Below the pieces are notes generated by a model. That model ran no database searches, was not told the DNA's origin, and worked only from the letters and a program-made list of their open reading frames with translations. Shown piece after piece: positions 1 to 7,136 of a DNA stretch of 45,599 nucleotides. The DNA is from Bacillota bacterium. Lineage in GTDB: Bacteria; Bacillota; Clostridia; Lachnospirales; Lachnospiraceae. Location: contig JAEZPG010000066.1 in NCBI GenBank assembly GCA_023413555.1, forward strand, positions 1-45,599, read 5' to 3'. Position 1 is the first letter of the stretch; every line of letters starts with the position of its first letter. The position numbers were made by a program, and so were the translations under genes.

Positions 1-120
1 AACGGAACTTGCAAAGCTAAATTCAGTGGTGGTGTAGCTTGGATGAAAAATGTTTATTTGGTGTAGTAATGGTGTAGTAACCCGAAAAAATAGATCTAAT
101 AAACAATTTAGAAACTCACA
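1..120 (+). other. Window edge; possible 3' end of an upstream gene
   Basis: All plus-strand frames are closed by stops within about 120 bases. Frame 1 ends at a TAG at 64-66 and frame 2 at a TAG near 35-37, so the tail of an upstream gene may be cut by the window. The piece contains a short direct repeat, ggtgtagtaatggtgtagtaa, at 60-80. I cannot assign a family from so few residues. Confidence 0.2.
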
Positions 121-162
121 AACCTAGTGTAATCAAGTGTTCACAAAAAATTCACAATATTA

Positions 163-205
163 TTAGCACTCACCTCTTGACAGTGCTAACAATTTGTTAT
201 ATAAC
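163..205 (+). promoter_or_regulatory. CIRCE operator (HrcA site) overlapping a sigma-A promoter
   Basis: The sequence shows TTAGCACTC (163-171), a 9-base spacer, then CAGTGCTAA (181-189). This is the CIRCE inverted repeat with one mismatch in the right arm. It overlaps a -35 box TTGACA (177-182), which is followed after 17 bases by TATAAC (200-205). CIRCE is the known operator of the heat-shock repressor HrcA. Its position over the -35 implies repression of the hsp20 gene at 321. Confidence 0.9.
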
Positions 206-320
206 ATATATAACAAAACAAAAGATATAGTTTTCATGAAAACAATCTTTCAATCAAGCAAATATTTATTTGAAACTAACAAATCAATGCTTTTAAAAGT
301 CGAATAAGGAGGAATGACTT

Positions 321-758
321 ATGATGAGTTTAGTACCTAGTATTTTTAGAGAAATGGATCAGATGGATAATATGTTTGACAATTTATTTAATTTTGGCAA
401 CTTTGGTTTTGGCAATAGAATGATGAATACTGATGTCAAGGAAGCAGAAAATCATTATCAAATAGAAATTGAACTACCAGGTTATAACAAAGAAGATATA
501 CATGCAGATTTAAAGGATGGTTATTTAACAATATCTGCTGAGCGTAAGGAAGAGAAAGAGAAGAAGGATGACAAAGGCAATTACATCCGAAGAGAGAGAC
601 GTTACGGTAATTGCTCAAGAAGCTTCTATGTTGGGAAAGAGATTACCGAAAATGATATTAAAGCTAACTTTAAGAATGGCATTCTAACATTGCTGGTGGC
701 AAAGAAGGAACCCAATAAAGATGTCGAGCAAAAGAAATATATCGCTATTGAAGGATAA
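321..758 (+). CDS. hsp20: Hsp20 family small heat-shock protein
   Basis: This 145-residue protein is of the usual size for a bacterial small heat-shock protein, an ATP-independent cytoplasmic holdase that keeps unfolding proteins soluble. The alpha-crystallin domain runs from about residue 38 to 137. It opens with a strand matching the family consensus (YQIEIELPGYNKEDI), carries the diagnostic FKNGILTL near the end, and finishes with an I-x-I type tail (YIAIEG) that docks in the oligomer. The N-terminus is Met/Phe/Asn-rich, as expected for the oligomerising arm. The ATG at 321 lies 7 bases after AAGGAGGA. The gene is monocistronic: a CIRCE promoter precedes it and a hairpin terminator follows. 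Confidence 0.95.
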   Translation: MMSLVPSIFREMDQMDNMFDNLFNFGNFGFGNRMMNTDVKEAENHYQIEIELPGYNKEDIHADLKDGYLTISAERKEEKEKKDDKGNYIRRERRYGNCSRSFYVGKEITENDIKANFKNGILTLLVAKKEPNKDVEQKKYIAIEG

Positions 759-797
759 CAGTATTTGATGTATAATAATTATATAGTATGTAAGGGT

Positions 798-834
798 AGC
801 AGGGAGGCAAATAATTGCTCCCTGCTATTTTACT
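798..834 (+). terminator. Rho-independent terminator after hsp20
   Basis: AGCAGGGA (798-805) pairs with TCCCTGCT (819-826). An inner GCAA/TTGC stem closes an ATAA loop, and a short T-rich tail follows. Confidence 0.75.
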
Positions 835-943
835 GCAATGTCATTGTTTTAGACACCTTGCTAATTAGTGGAATCACAGATACAATTGAATTAACAGAAT
901 ACAATTTTACTATACAGATAGAATTACGGAGGATGGAATAATA

Positions 944-1771
944 ATGAAAAAGTGGATTGGTATTTTATTAATTATTAGCGTGCTATCTTCGATAGCAGCA
1001 TGTTCGAAACGTAATGAGAAGGAGGCCCAAATAGAACTAAGAACAACAAAATCAACTACGTTACCATCATTGTTGCCTAAGGAGAGTTCTGAAAGTGGTG
1101 TAATAAAGAATCAAATTTCTTGGTATGGTGTTGGTATTTATAATCGTTGTAAGATGACAACTGAAAGAGACGGCAGTAATTTAATAGTTCAGATCATATG
1201 GGGGAATTCTGCTTCCTCCAGTTATCAATATGATTTCTCCGGAACATTGAAGGATGATGTATTGACATATACTAATCTGGTGGAAAAAGAGGTTACCACA
1301 GATGAAAAGAATAAGATTGTCGAGAACGTTCTGAATGAGGACTTAAGTGGAGAAGTTTACTTTCATAATAATATGGCTCTTTGGGACAATAATGGGAACA
1401 CTGTAGTTCTTGCAACTGACAGTGAATATATTGTGGAAGCTAAGAAAATAGATTATACAGGAACTTATAGGAGCTTAGGGTTGTATGATGGTGTGACTAT
1501 GGATGTTAATCAGATAAACACTCAGATTTCAGCTACTCTATACTGGAGTCAATCTGCGACTGAGAAATACATATATACATTTGGTGGTACTATAGATGGC
1601 AATCAAGTAATTCTTGATAATATTAAAACAACTATGGTTACCTATCAAGAAGACGGTAGCAAAAAAGAGAAAGTGATTAAGAAAAAGAAATCTGGAACAA
1701 TCTTTTTCTTTAAAAACTTTATTATGGTTATGAGCGATGAAGATGATTATGTAATTCCATTTTTTAAATAA
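944..1771 (+). CDS. Putative lipoprotein with a duplicated domain
   Basis: This 275-residue protein has a type II signal peptide: basic MKKW, a hydrophobic stretch, then the lipobox IAAC with Cys20 as the predicted lipidation site. It is therefore probably anchored on the outer face of the membrane. A Ser/Thr/Glu-rich linker (about 21-57) precedes two similar halves, about 60-156 and 172-275. Each half has a GxYxx-type start, a W-x-x-S-A-(S/T) segment (IIWGNSASS and LYWSQSATE), a YxYxFxGT(L/I) strand and a late SG(E/T)(V/I)(Y/F)F strand. The beta-rich pattern suggests a small barrel or sandwich, but I do not recognise the family. The ATG at 944 follows GGAGG by 8 bases. The gene stands alone and ends in its own terminator. 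Function unknown. Confidence 0.8.
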   Translation: MKKWIGILLIISVLSSIAACSKRNEKEAQIELRTTKSTTLPSLLPKESSESGVIKNQISWYGVGIYNRCKMTTERDGSNLIVQIIWGNSASSSYQYDFSGTLKDDVLTYTNLVEKEVTTDEKNKIVENVLNEDLSGEVYFHNNMALWDNNGNTVVLATDSEYIVEAKKIDYTGTYRSLGLYDGVTMDVNQINTQISATLYWSQSATEKYIYTFGGTIDGNQVILDNIKTTMVTYQEDGSKKEKVIKKKKSGTIFFFKNFIMVMSDEDDYVIPFFK

Positions 1772-1827
1772 ACGTCTCGGATTTATGTTATATAGTATGA
1801 TAAGATAAATGACGAGGGAAATGATAG

Positions 1828-1865
1828 GAGCAGGGTCCAGTTTTTCATACTGGCCCTGTTCTTTT
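1828..1865 (+). terminator. Rho-independent terminator after the lipoprotein gene
   Basis: GAGCAGGGTCCAGT (1828-1841) pairs, with one bulge and a G-T pair, with ACTGGCCCTGTTC ending at 1861. CTTTT follows. The tail is T-rich only on the plus strand. Confidence 0.8.
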
Positions 1866-1907
1866 ACAGTGCTATCTATCTTTTCGAAATTAAAAGTTAA
1901 GACTGTG

Positions 1908-2576
1908 TTATTCTAGTGCCATTCGCTTGATGCGACTCATTGATTTACTTACAGCAGGTAAGACTAATACAATTGAAGTTAATATTGCTTCTGCACCTAA
2001 ATAAGCTCCATTATAAAGAATAGAATATACTGGCACAGACATATTGTATTCTGCAGCGTAGGAGCCAAAGAATATCAATCCAGATAGAAATGCGAAGAAA
2101 TATCTACAAAAAAAGCCAAGAATGTAACCTTTAATCAGACCATGTTTCCTATTGTTGAAAACGCCGGACAGACCAAGAGCGCCATAGGCTAAGATGTAAT
2201 CAATCAACATTTGAGGAACACTGATAATATAAGGATCTACAATTAACTGAAGAAGACCGTAGGATACTCCAGCAGTAATTCCTGCGCCTAAACCATATAA
2301 GTACCCGACTAGGCAAATGAAGAACATACTAAATAAGGTGACGGAACCACCCATAGGCATACGCCATAGCCTGATCATTGAAGTAATCATTGCTATCGCA
2401 ATTGCCATAGAGGAAAAGACAAGTTGTTTCGTATCGGCCTTTTTGTTACTTTTTTGACGGAAAAGAAAAAAGCCTAGGACAAATATTAGTAACATGGTAA
2501 CTGTTAAAGCTACATAACCTAAATTCGTCAATTCATAAGATCCTTCTGCGGCAACATATTTTGCAAAAATAGACAT
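1908..2576 (-). CDS. thiT: Thiamine transporter ThiT (ECF S-component)
   Basis: ThiT is the membrane-embedded thiamine-binding subunit that works with a shared ECF energising module (EcfA, EcfA', EcfT); that module is not in this window. The protein has 222 residues. The signature segment RMPMGGSVTLFSM (about 71-83) is followed by YLYGLGAGITAGVSYGLLQ and a late YNGAYLGAE stretch, all typical of ThiT. About six family helices are visible after residue 50. An extra N-terminal helix (about 22-40) makes it longer than the roughly 180-190 residues usual for ThiT. The ATG follows AGGAGG by 7 T residues. A TPP riboswitch upstream independently supports the thiamine assignment. The gene is monocistronic. 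Confidence 0.93.
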   Translation of the reverse strand: MSIFAKYVAAEGSYELTNLGYVALTVTMLLIFVLGFFLFRQKSNKKADTKQLVFSSMAIAIAMITSMIRLWRMPMGGSVTLFSMFFICLVGYLYGLGAGITAGVSYGLLQLIVDPYIISVPQMLIDYILAYGALGLSGVFNNRKHGLIKGYILGFFCRYFFAFLSGLIFFGSYAAEYNMSVPVYSILYNGAYLGAEAILTSIVLVLPAVSKSMSRIKRMALE

Positions 2577-2612
2577 AAAAAAACCTCCTTAGATTGTACA
2601 CGAGGAGGGAGC
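2577..2612 (-). promoter_or_regulatory. Riboswitch expression platform: hairpin over the thiT ribosome binding site
   Basis: On the minus strand CCTCCT (2608-2603) can pair with AGGAGG (2589-2584), the thiT Shine-Dalgarno. The hairpin is followed by seven T residues (2583-2577) and then the ATG. The left arm overlaps GCTCCCT (2612-2606), which can instead pair with GGGGAGC (2733-2727) inside the aptamer. TPP-bound RNA would free the left arm to mask the ribosome binding site. This mechanism is inferred from complementarity. Confidence 0.6.
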
Positions 2613-2650
2613 AATAATCATTACTTATGTAAGTATAGTATGTAATGAGT

Positions 2651-2741
2651 AAGCTTCCTTACGCCGGTATTATCCGGTTCAAGTATTGAGGGTTAGGTAA
2701 CTTAAATTTACCAGTCTCAGCCTGAGGCTCCCCTAGCGTGT
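2651..2741 (-). promoter_or_regulatory. TPP riboswitch (THI-box) controlling thiT
   Basis: Read on the minus strand, the leader contains the conserved GGCTGAGA, a downstream TTGAACC, then GGATAATACCGGCG and AAGGAAG. These are the two pyrimidine- and pyrophosphate-sensing halves of the thiamine pyrophosphate aptamer. It lies between a clear promoter and thiT. TPP binding is expected to switch thiT off. Confidence 0.95.
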
Positions 2742-2764
2742 TATATAATCATATTGTAGAATTA

Positions 2765-2793
2765 AATATAACTGATACTATAGAAGATGTCAA
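2765..2793 (-). promoter_or_regulatory. Sigma-A promoter for the thiT riboswitch transcript
   Basis: Minus strand: TTGACA (2793-2788), 17-base spacer, TATATT (2770-2765). Transcription would start about 10 bases before the aptamer. Confidence 0.8.
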
Positions 2794-2808
2794 GTGATAA
2801 ATCAATGA

Positions 2809-3180
2809 TTATTGAATTCCGTTATAAAATACATTTGTAGGAGTAGAAACGAGTAAAATATAAAAGCAGATTAGCAGTATGTTAACAGTAAGCATAATCA
2901 TACTAAGTATTAATCCGACTAATCCTGTTGAAGGGTGTCTGTTGACAAGAGGACCAATCTTGGGTTTACTACATGCACCTACAACGGTACCAAAAATCCC
3001 AAATATAATACTAAAATAGATCCACGAGATATCTACTGCAATAAATATGACAAATGAAAGAGCTGATAAAATACCAAGCACAAGGGACGAGATAGCAAAA
3101 CTATGATTCTCGTTTTGTGGTACATCATTTGAATTATTAAATGTTGAAGTCTTCTTGATAGAATATGATTGACTGTCCAT
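2809..3180 (-). CDS. DUF4190-type small membrane protein
   Basis: This 123-residue protein has a polar N-terminus (about 1-30) followed by the pattern seen in DUF4190 proteins: FAISSLVLGILSAL as a first hydrophobic segment, a second segment near 55-72, a short polar loop with Lys/Pro/Arg (SKPKIGP), then STGLVGLILSMI leading to a last helix. The role of such proteins is unknown. An in-frame ATG 18 bases upstream exists, but GGAGG sits 5 bases before the ATG at 3180, so the shorter form is chosen. The gene lies upstream of the thiT leader on the same strand. No terminator was found between its stop at 2809 and the thiT promoter, so some read-through is possible. A related protein is encoded at 5028-5510. 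Confidence 0.7.
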   Translation of the reverse strand: MDSQSYSIKKTSTFNNSNDVPQNENHSFAISSLVLGILSALSFVIFIAVDISWIYFSIIFGIFGTVVGACSKPKIGPLVNRHPSTGLVGLILSMIMLTVNILLICFYILLVSTPTNVFYNGIQ

Positions 3181-3270
3181 ATATACCTCCATAAACACTA
3201 TGATTTTAGTATAGCATACCTATAAATAATAGAAAAGCAATTATGTGTAGCATATTATATAGAGTATTTC

Positions 3271-3299
3271 TATACATTTCAAAGAGTTCTCTGTATAAT
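3271..3299 (+). promoter_or_regulatory. Candidate promoter for the DUF2752 gene
   Basis: TATACA (3271-3276), 17-base spacer, then a perfect TATAAT (3294-3299), 33 bases before the start codon. The -35 box matches the consensus at four positions. Confidence 0.5.
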
Positions 3300-3331
3300 G
3301 ATATAAGATAAGAATGGAGTGACGAGCACTT

Positions 3332-3781
3332 ATGATTAGCAAGAAACTGGAAAAATTACGGAAAATGGATGTGGATCAATGCCTTTTTCTGATTGGCAAT
3401 GTTTTCCTCTTTAGTGGGTTATTCATTGGAATTATACTTCTGATGGGACATATAACCATTGGTTCAGGACAGGATTGTATGTTCCATCGTTTTACAGGTC
3501 TATATTGTATGGGGTGTGGTGGTACGAGATCAATGTTGGCCTTCTTTCAAGGTGATTTGGTAAGGAGTATGAAGTATAATATTTTTACCACATTCGGACT
3601 GACTTATTATTTTCTTTTTATGGGCTCTCATTATTTAAGGGTTCTTACAAGGGGAAGATTAAAAGGAATTCATTTTAGAATGCTTTACATAATTATTGCA
3701 ATTATTTTGTTGGTTGGTCACTTTATTATAAGAAATATCATGTTGTTAAACTATGGAAGAGTATTGTGGCCGGTTGCCTGA
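3332..3781 (+). CDS. DUF2752 family membrane protein
   Basis: This 149-residue integral membrane protein carries the DUF2752 hallmark near residues 50-75: a Cys, then TGLYCMGCGGTRS, and a short helix ending FQGDLVRSMKYN. The conserved C-x-x-C-G and T-R residues are all present. Hydrophobic segments lie at about 17-40, 87-103 and 114-134. The biochemical function of the family is not known; the cysteines suggest metal or redox chemistry, but this is only inference. The start at 3332 has a weak, distant GGAG 12 bases upstream, so the exact start is less certain than the family. The gene appears monocistronic. The next gene starts 334 bases downstream and has its own promoter. Confidence 0.8.
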   Translation: MISKKLEKLRKMDVDQCLFLIGNVFLFSGLFIGIILLMGHITIGSGQDCMFHRFTGLYCMGCGGTRSMLAFFQGDLVRSMKYNIFTTFGLTYYFLFMGSHYLRVLTRGRLKGIHFRMLYIIIAIILLVGHFIIRNIMLLNYGRVLWPVA

Positions 3782-3836
3782 AGTAAAACAGAAGCTTATG
3801 AGTATACACAAGCTAAAGCATATTTTAATTACGTGA

Positions 3837-3865
3837 TTGACATTGGAAAATTAATGCAGTAGAAT
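3837..3865 (+). promoter_or_regulatory. Promoter of the methyltransferase leader transcript
   Basis: TTGACA (3837-3842), 17-base spacer, TAGAAT (3860-3865). Transcription from about 3872 would make a leader of roughly 245 bases before the start codon at 4116. Confidence 0.7.
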
Positions 3866-3871
3866 AAGGAC

Positions 3872-4115
3872 GTAAATTAAATAGAAAAGGTGATGTCAGT
3901 TCGGCATATCAGATGTTACACAATCAGTAACATAGGTATGACTGGAAAAGAGTAGGTAAAATCAATTCAATAGGTAAGAAAAGAGCTGTTTTACAGCTTA
4001 TTTTTGATGCCTAAAGTTTGATTTTATTTTACTCTAAACTATTCTTCATCTTATGAAAGATTAGCCGTTGAGTAAAACTCTACGGCTTTTTCTTTTGCCC
4101 ATGAAAGGAGAAAAA
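3872..4115 (+). promoter_or_regulatory. Attenuator-like leader of the methyltransferase gene
   Basis: The leader holds three elements. First is a possible 20-codon open frame at 3893-3955 (MSVRHIRCYTISNIGMTGKE), with a poorly spaced AAAGG directly before it. Second is a hairpin AGCTGT-TTT-ACAGCT (3984-3998) followed by TATTTTT. Third is a strong terminator (4063-4096) that ends only 20 bases before the gene. TTTTACTC (4027-4034) is complementary to GAGTAAAA (4070-4077). That pairing would destroy the second terminator, so terminated and read-through structures are mutually exclusive. The layout matches ribosome- or ligand-controlled attenuation; the inducing signal is unknown. Confidence 0.55.
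4063..4096 (+). terminator. Intrinsic terminator inside the methyltransferase leader
   Basis: AGCCGT (4063-4068) pairs with ACGGCT (4082-4087), with an inner stem GAGT/ACTC and an AAA loop. A T-rich tail (TTTTCTTTT) follows. It lies upstream of, not downstream of, the gene it would control. Confidence 0.8.
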
Positions 4116-4946
4116 ATGTATAGTGAAATTATTAAGAATCTAGAAAAACCCTCAATTTTTACAAAGTCAAAGGCAGAGTTTTGGAATGATGAATACATAT
4201 CAAAACAAATGCTTAAAGCGCACCTGGATCCAAATTTTGACGGAGCTAGCAGAAAATTAGATTTTATTGAGAAATCCGTTACATGGATAAAACAACTTGT
4301 TCCACCTACCGATTATCCCTTACTTCTTGATGTTGGATGTGGTCCCGGTATATACGCCGAAAAATTCACAAAGGTTGGGTATCAGGTTACCGGAATAGAC
4401 TTCTCAAGACGTTCCATTGAGTATGGAAAGCAATCTGCTTACAGTAAGAATTTAAACATTTCGTACGTATATCAAAATTATTTAGAGATGGAATTGGAGA
4501 GAAAGTTTGATTTTTCTACAATGATATATTGTGATTATGGGGCATTATCAACTGTTGATCGGCAAGTAATTCTTAGTAAGATTTATCGCCATCTTAAACC
4601 GGGTGGAAGATTGTTACTCGATGTATTTTCTATGGAAAGGTTTTCTGGCATTCGAGAGCAACAAACTTGGAAAGTATGTCATAATGGTGGTTTTTGGCGT
4701 GATGAAGAATATATAGAATTAAATGGGTTATATAAGTATGCAGAAAGTGTGACATTGGAGCTAATAACAATCATAACTAAAAATGAATTAACCCCATATT
4801 ATTTGTGGAATCAGCATTATTCAAAAGAATCTTTAATACAAGAAGTTGAAAGGAATGGATTTAAAGTGTGTGGAGTATTTGGTGATGTTGCCGGAGGTAT
4901 CTATACAACTGAAAATGATACCATAGCAATACTATTAGAAAAGTAA
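4116..4946 (+). CDS. Class I SAM-dependent methyltransferase
   Basis: This 276-residue cytoplasmic methyltransferase transfers a methyl group from S-adenosylmethionine to an unknown acceptor. Motif I is LDVGCGPG (71-78) and the acidic residue ending strand 2 is in VTGIDFS (91-97). A later HLKPGGRLLLDVF segment is the usual post-motif of Rossmann-fold methyltransferases. A unique C-terminal half (about 175-276), with WxxDEEYIELN and YxWNQHYSKE, probably binds the acceptor. Longer in-frame starts (TTG 4068, ATG 4101) fall in a terminator or over the ribosome binding site. The ATG at 4116 has AAGGAG 5 bases upstream and is preferred. A 245-base attenuator-like leader precedes it, a style of control often seen for inducible resistance or stress genes. 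The substrate cannot be read from sequence. Confidence 0.85.
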   Translation: MYSEIIKNLEKPSIFTKSKAEFWNDEYISKQMLKAHLDPNFDGASRKLDFIEKSVTWIKQLVPPTDYPLLLDVGCGPGIYAEKFTKVGYQVTGIDFSRRSIEYGKQSAYSKNLNISYVYQNYLEMELERKFDFSTMIYCDYGALSTVDRQVILSKIYRHLKPGGRLLLDVFSMERFSGIREQQTWKVCHNGGFWRDEEYIELNGLYKYAESVTLELITIITKNELTPYYLWNQHYSKESLIQEVERNGFKVCGVFGDVAGGIYTTENDTIAILLEK

Positions 4947-4972
4947 TCATCTTAAGATACAAGATAGGAAGC

Positions 4973-5016
4973 AAAAAGGACTAAATCCTGAATTGATGTC
5001 AGATTTAGTCCTTTTT
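4973..5016. terminator. Bidirectional terminator between convergent genes
   Basis: AAAAAGGACTAAATC (4973-4987) is perfectly complementary to GATTTAGTCCTTTTT (5002-5016). A-run and T-run flanks let it serve both the methyltransferase and the minus-strand gene ending at 5028. Confidence 0.85.
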
Positions 5017-5027
5017 CATTGTAATAG

Positions 5028-5510
5028 TTAATATATGGAACGAAAGGTTGGATCATTAATTAATATAAAGTATTCAATAATAAACAATAAAATAGATGCA
5101 ACACTGCCAATCGAGCCACAAATAATACCAGCAATTGCGGCACCTGTTAGTTTTCCAGAGCCAGTTTCCGTTTTTGGTCTTGATAAGAGCCCTAATATGA
5201 TAGCAATGATTCCTGGAATAATTCCAATACCCCAACACCAGCTAATTGCTAGAGAAACAATACCAAGAACTAAAGAAGCAATTGCCATACCATTGGCAGG
5301 TGCAGGAGGTTGTTGGATACCACCGTTATTTCCGTAGTTCTGAAAAGTAGGTTGTTGACTATAGTATGTATTGTTATATCCTTGGTTATTTTCGTAATTA
5401 GGTGTATTGTTGGGATAGGTTTGCTGACCAGTCTCCATATTGTTGAAATAGTGAGGCTGCTCCCCCTGGTTATTACCTGTGTAACTTGATTTGTCAAAGT
5501 TGTTATCCAA
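5028..5510 (-). CDS. DUF4190 domain membrane protein with Asn/Gln-rich N-terminus
   Basis: The protein has 160 residues. The first 75 or so are low-complexity and rich in Asn, Gln, Tyr, Pro and Gly, as commonly found in front of DUF4190 domains. The domain follows: MAIASLVLGIVSLAISWCWGIGIIPGIIAIILGLLSR forms a helical hairpin, then a polar KTETGSGKLTG loop and a last helix with GAAIAGIICGSIGSVAS. It is probably an inner-membrane protein of unknown role. The start codon is TTG at 5510, chosen because AAGGAGG lies 8 bases upstream and no ATG fits. It shares the DUF4190 pattern with the gene at 2809-3180 and has a low-complexity repeat tract reminiscent of the protein at 41246. Confidence 0.8.
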   Translation of the reverse strand: MDNNFDKSSYTGNNQGEQPHYFNNMETGQQTYPNNTPNYENNQGYNNTYYSQQPTFQNYGNNGGIQQPPAPANGMAIASLVLGIVSLAISWCWGIGIIPGIIAIILGLLSRPKTETGSGKLTGAAIAGIICGSIGSVASILLFIIEYFILINDPTFRSIY

Positions 5511-5618
5511 TTACTCGTCCTCCTTAATATATTATGTATATATAATAACATATTAATAATACGAATACAATTTTTATATGAAAATAACATTTAATAACAA
5601 ATAATGATGTAATTTGGA

Positions 5619-5651
5619 CAAAAAAAGCTTCCCATAGAATGAGAAGCTTTT
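5619..5651 (-). terminator. Terminator of the oad operon
   Basis: On the minus strand AAAAGCTTC (5651-5643) pairs with GAAGCTTTT (5631-5623), and further T residues follow. It lies directly after the oadA stop. Confidence 0.85.
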
Positions 5652-5656
5652 GATAT

Positions 5657-7120
5657 TTAACCTAATGAAACATCATCTACATAGAGAGTTCGTACTTCAT
5701 TACTATTTCTTGTAGCGGTTGGTGCATCCACTTTCTTTTCCTCTTTGGAAGCTGTTTCCTTTTCAGAAGGTACCACACCATCTCTTATAGCAAAGAATTT
5801 AGCTGCAACCTGTGGGAAGAGAGCATAGCTTAATACATCTTCTTCAGATTTGGCGATGTCTTTGCATTCTTCACGATATTTTGGAAGTTCAGGTTCTAAT
5901 AAATCTGCTGGACGGCAAGTAATGACAGCATCATTGCCGATAGCGAGCTTACGAACCTCTTCATTCACCTCTCCTGGAAGAAGACCATATTCTCCACGAA
6001 GTACGCCCTTCGACTCTTTAGAGAAGGTCTTATAGCGACTACCAGAAAGAACATTTAACACTGCTTGGGAGCCTACAATCTGACTGGTTGGAGTAACAAG
6101 TGGAGGATAGCCAAAGTCTTTACGAACTCTTGGAACTTCCTCTAATACGTCATAATATTTATTCTCTGCACCAGCCTGCTTTAACTGACTGATTAGGTTG
6201 GAGAGCATTCCACCTGGTACCTGGTAAAGAAGAGTATTAGTGTCTACAGAAAGAACCTTAGGATCTAATATTTTTTCCTCTTTTAAATGATCAGCAACTT
6301 TTCTAAAGTGTACTGCAGCATCATTTAATTTGCCTAAGTCTAGGCCGGAGTCATATGGAGTACCTTTTAATGTAGCAACTAGAGACTCTGTACAAGGCTG
6401 GGCGGTTCCATTCGCAAGTGGAGATAGGGCACAGTCTACGATATCAACGCCAGCTTGGATGGCCATAAGGTAAGTCATGTCTCCGGTGCCTGTTGTATTA
6501 TGAGTATGAAGGTGAATAGGTACCTTAATGGTTTCTTTTAATTTACTGACTAACTCATAGGCATCAAATGGAAGCAATAGATTGGCCATATCTTTGATAC
6601 AGATTACATCAGCGCCTAGATCCTCTAACGTTTTAGCAAGCTTTATAAAATACTCAGTGTTGTGAACAGGGCTTATGGTATAGCTAATGGCAGCTTCACA
6701 TGTTCCACCTGCAGCTTTGGTGTATCGCATAGCAGCTTCCATATTTCTAACATCATTAAGAGCATCAAATATTCTAATTACATCGATACCATTTTCAACA
6801 GACTTCTTGCAGAAAGCTTCTACAACATCGTCAGCGTAGTGCTTATAACCTAGGATATTCTGACCACGAAGAAGCATCTGTAAAGGAGTTTTCTTAAGAT
6901 ATTTTTTAAGGGTTCTAAGACGCTCCCATGGGTCTTCATTAAGAAAACGCATACAGGTGTCAAAGGTAGCTCCGCCCCAACACTCAAGAGACCAGTAACC
7001 AACTTCATCTAAAGTCTCAAGAGCCGGAATCATATCTTCAATTCTCATTCTGGTAGCAGCCTGTGACTGGTGTGCATCACGTAAAATGGTATCTGTAATA
7101 TGTATTGGTTTGTTTGTCAT
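5657..7120 (-). CDS. oadA: Oxaloacetate decarboxylase alpha subunit (carboxyltransferase)
   Basis: This 487-residue cytoplasmic subunit moves the carboxyl group of oxaloacetate onto biotin, giving pyruvate. The carboxyltransferase TIM barrel covers about 5-300: ITDTILRDAHQSQ with the metal-binding Asp15, VICIKDMANLL with the active-site Lys176, and HLHTHNTTG with metal ligands His205 and His207. A conserved PYC/OadA domain follows (about 300-460). A charged Lys/Glu linker ends the protein. Unlike fused OadA proteins it has no biotinyl domain; that part is a separate gene (8339-8668). The PYC-type alpha chain argues for oxaloacetate rather than methylmalonyl-CoA as substrate. It is the last gene of the four-gene operon, with AAGGAAG before the ATG and a terminator after the stop. 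Confidence 0.93.
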   Translation of the reverse strand: MTNKPIHITDTILRDAHQSQAATRMRIEDMIPALETLDEVGYWSLECWGGATFDTCMRFLNEDPWERLRTLKKYLKKTPLQMLLRGQNILGYKHYADDVVEAFCKKSVENGIDVIRIFDALNDVRNMEAAMRYTKAAGGTCEAAISYTISPVHNTEYFIKLAKTLEDLGADVICIKDMANLLLPFDAYELVSKLKETIKVPIHLHTHNTTGTGDMTYLMAIQAGVDIVDCALSPLANGTAQPCTESLVATLKGTPYDSGLDLGKLNDAAVHFRKVADHLKEEKILDPKVLSVDTNTLLYQVPGGMLSNLISQLKQAGAENKYYDVLEEVPRVRKDFGYPPLVTPTSQIVGSQAVLNVLSGSRYKTFSKESKGVLRGEYGLLPGEVNEEVRKLAIGNDAVITCRPADLLEPELPKYREECKDIAKSEEDVLSYALFPQVAAKFFAIRDGVVPSEKETASKEEKKVDAPTATRNSNEVRTLYVDDVSLG

Positions 7121-7136
7121 AGGATTTCTTCCTTTC

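Noticed and set aside
1..120. Tail of a phage-type integrase and an attachment site at the window edge
   Set aside because: The short repeat and stop codons are suggestive, but too few residues are present to name a family.
4007..4021. Four-codon frame MPKV in the methyltransferase leader
   Set aside because: No Shine-Dalgarno and it overlaps the tail of a hairpin; not counted as a leader peptide.
5035..5337. 100-residue plus-strand frame opposite the DUF4190 gene
   Set aside because: Antisense shadow: no start signal, and the minus-strand gene has a domain and a ribosome binding site.
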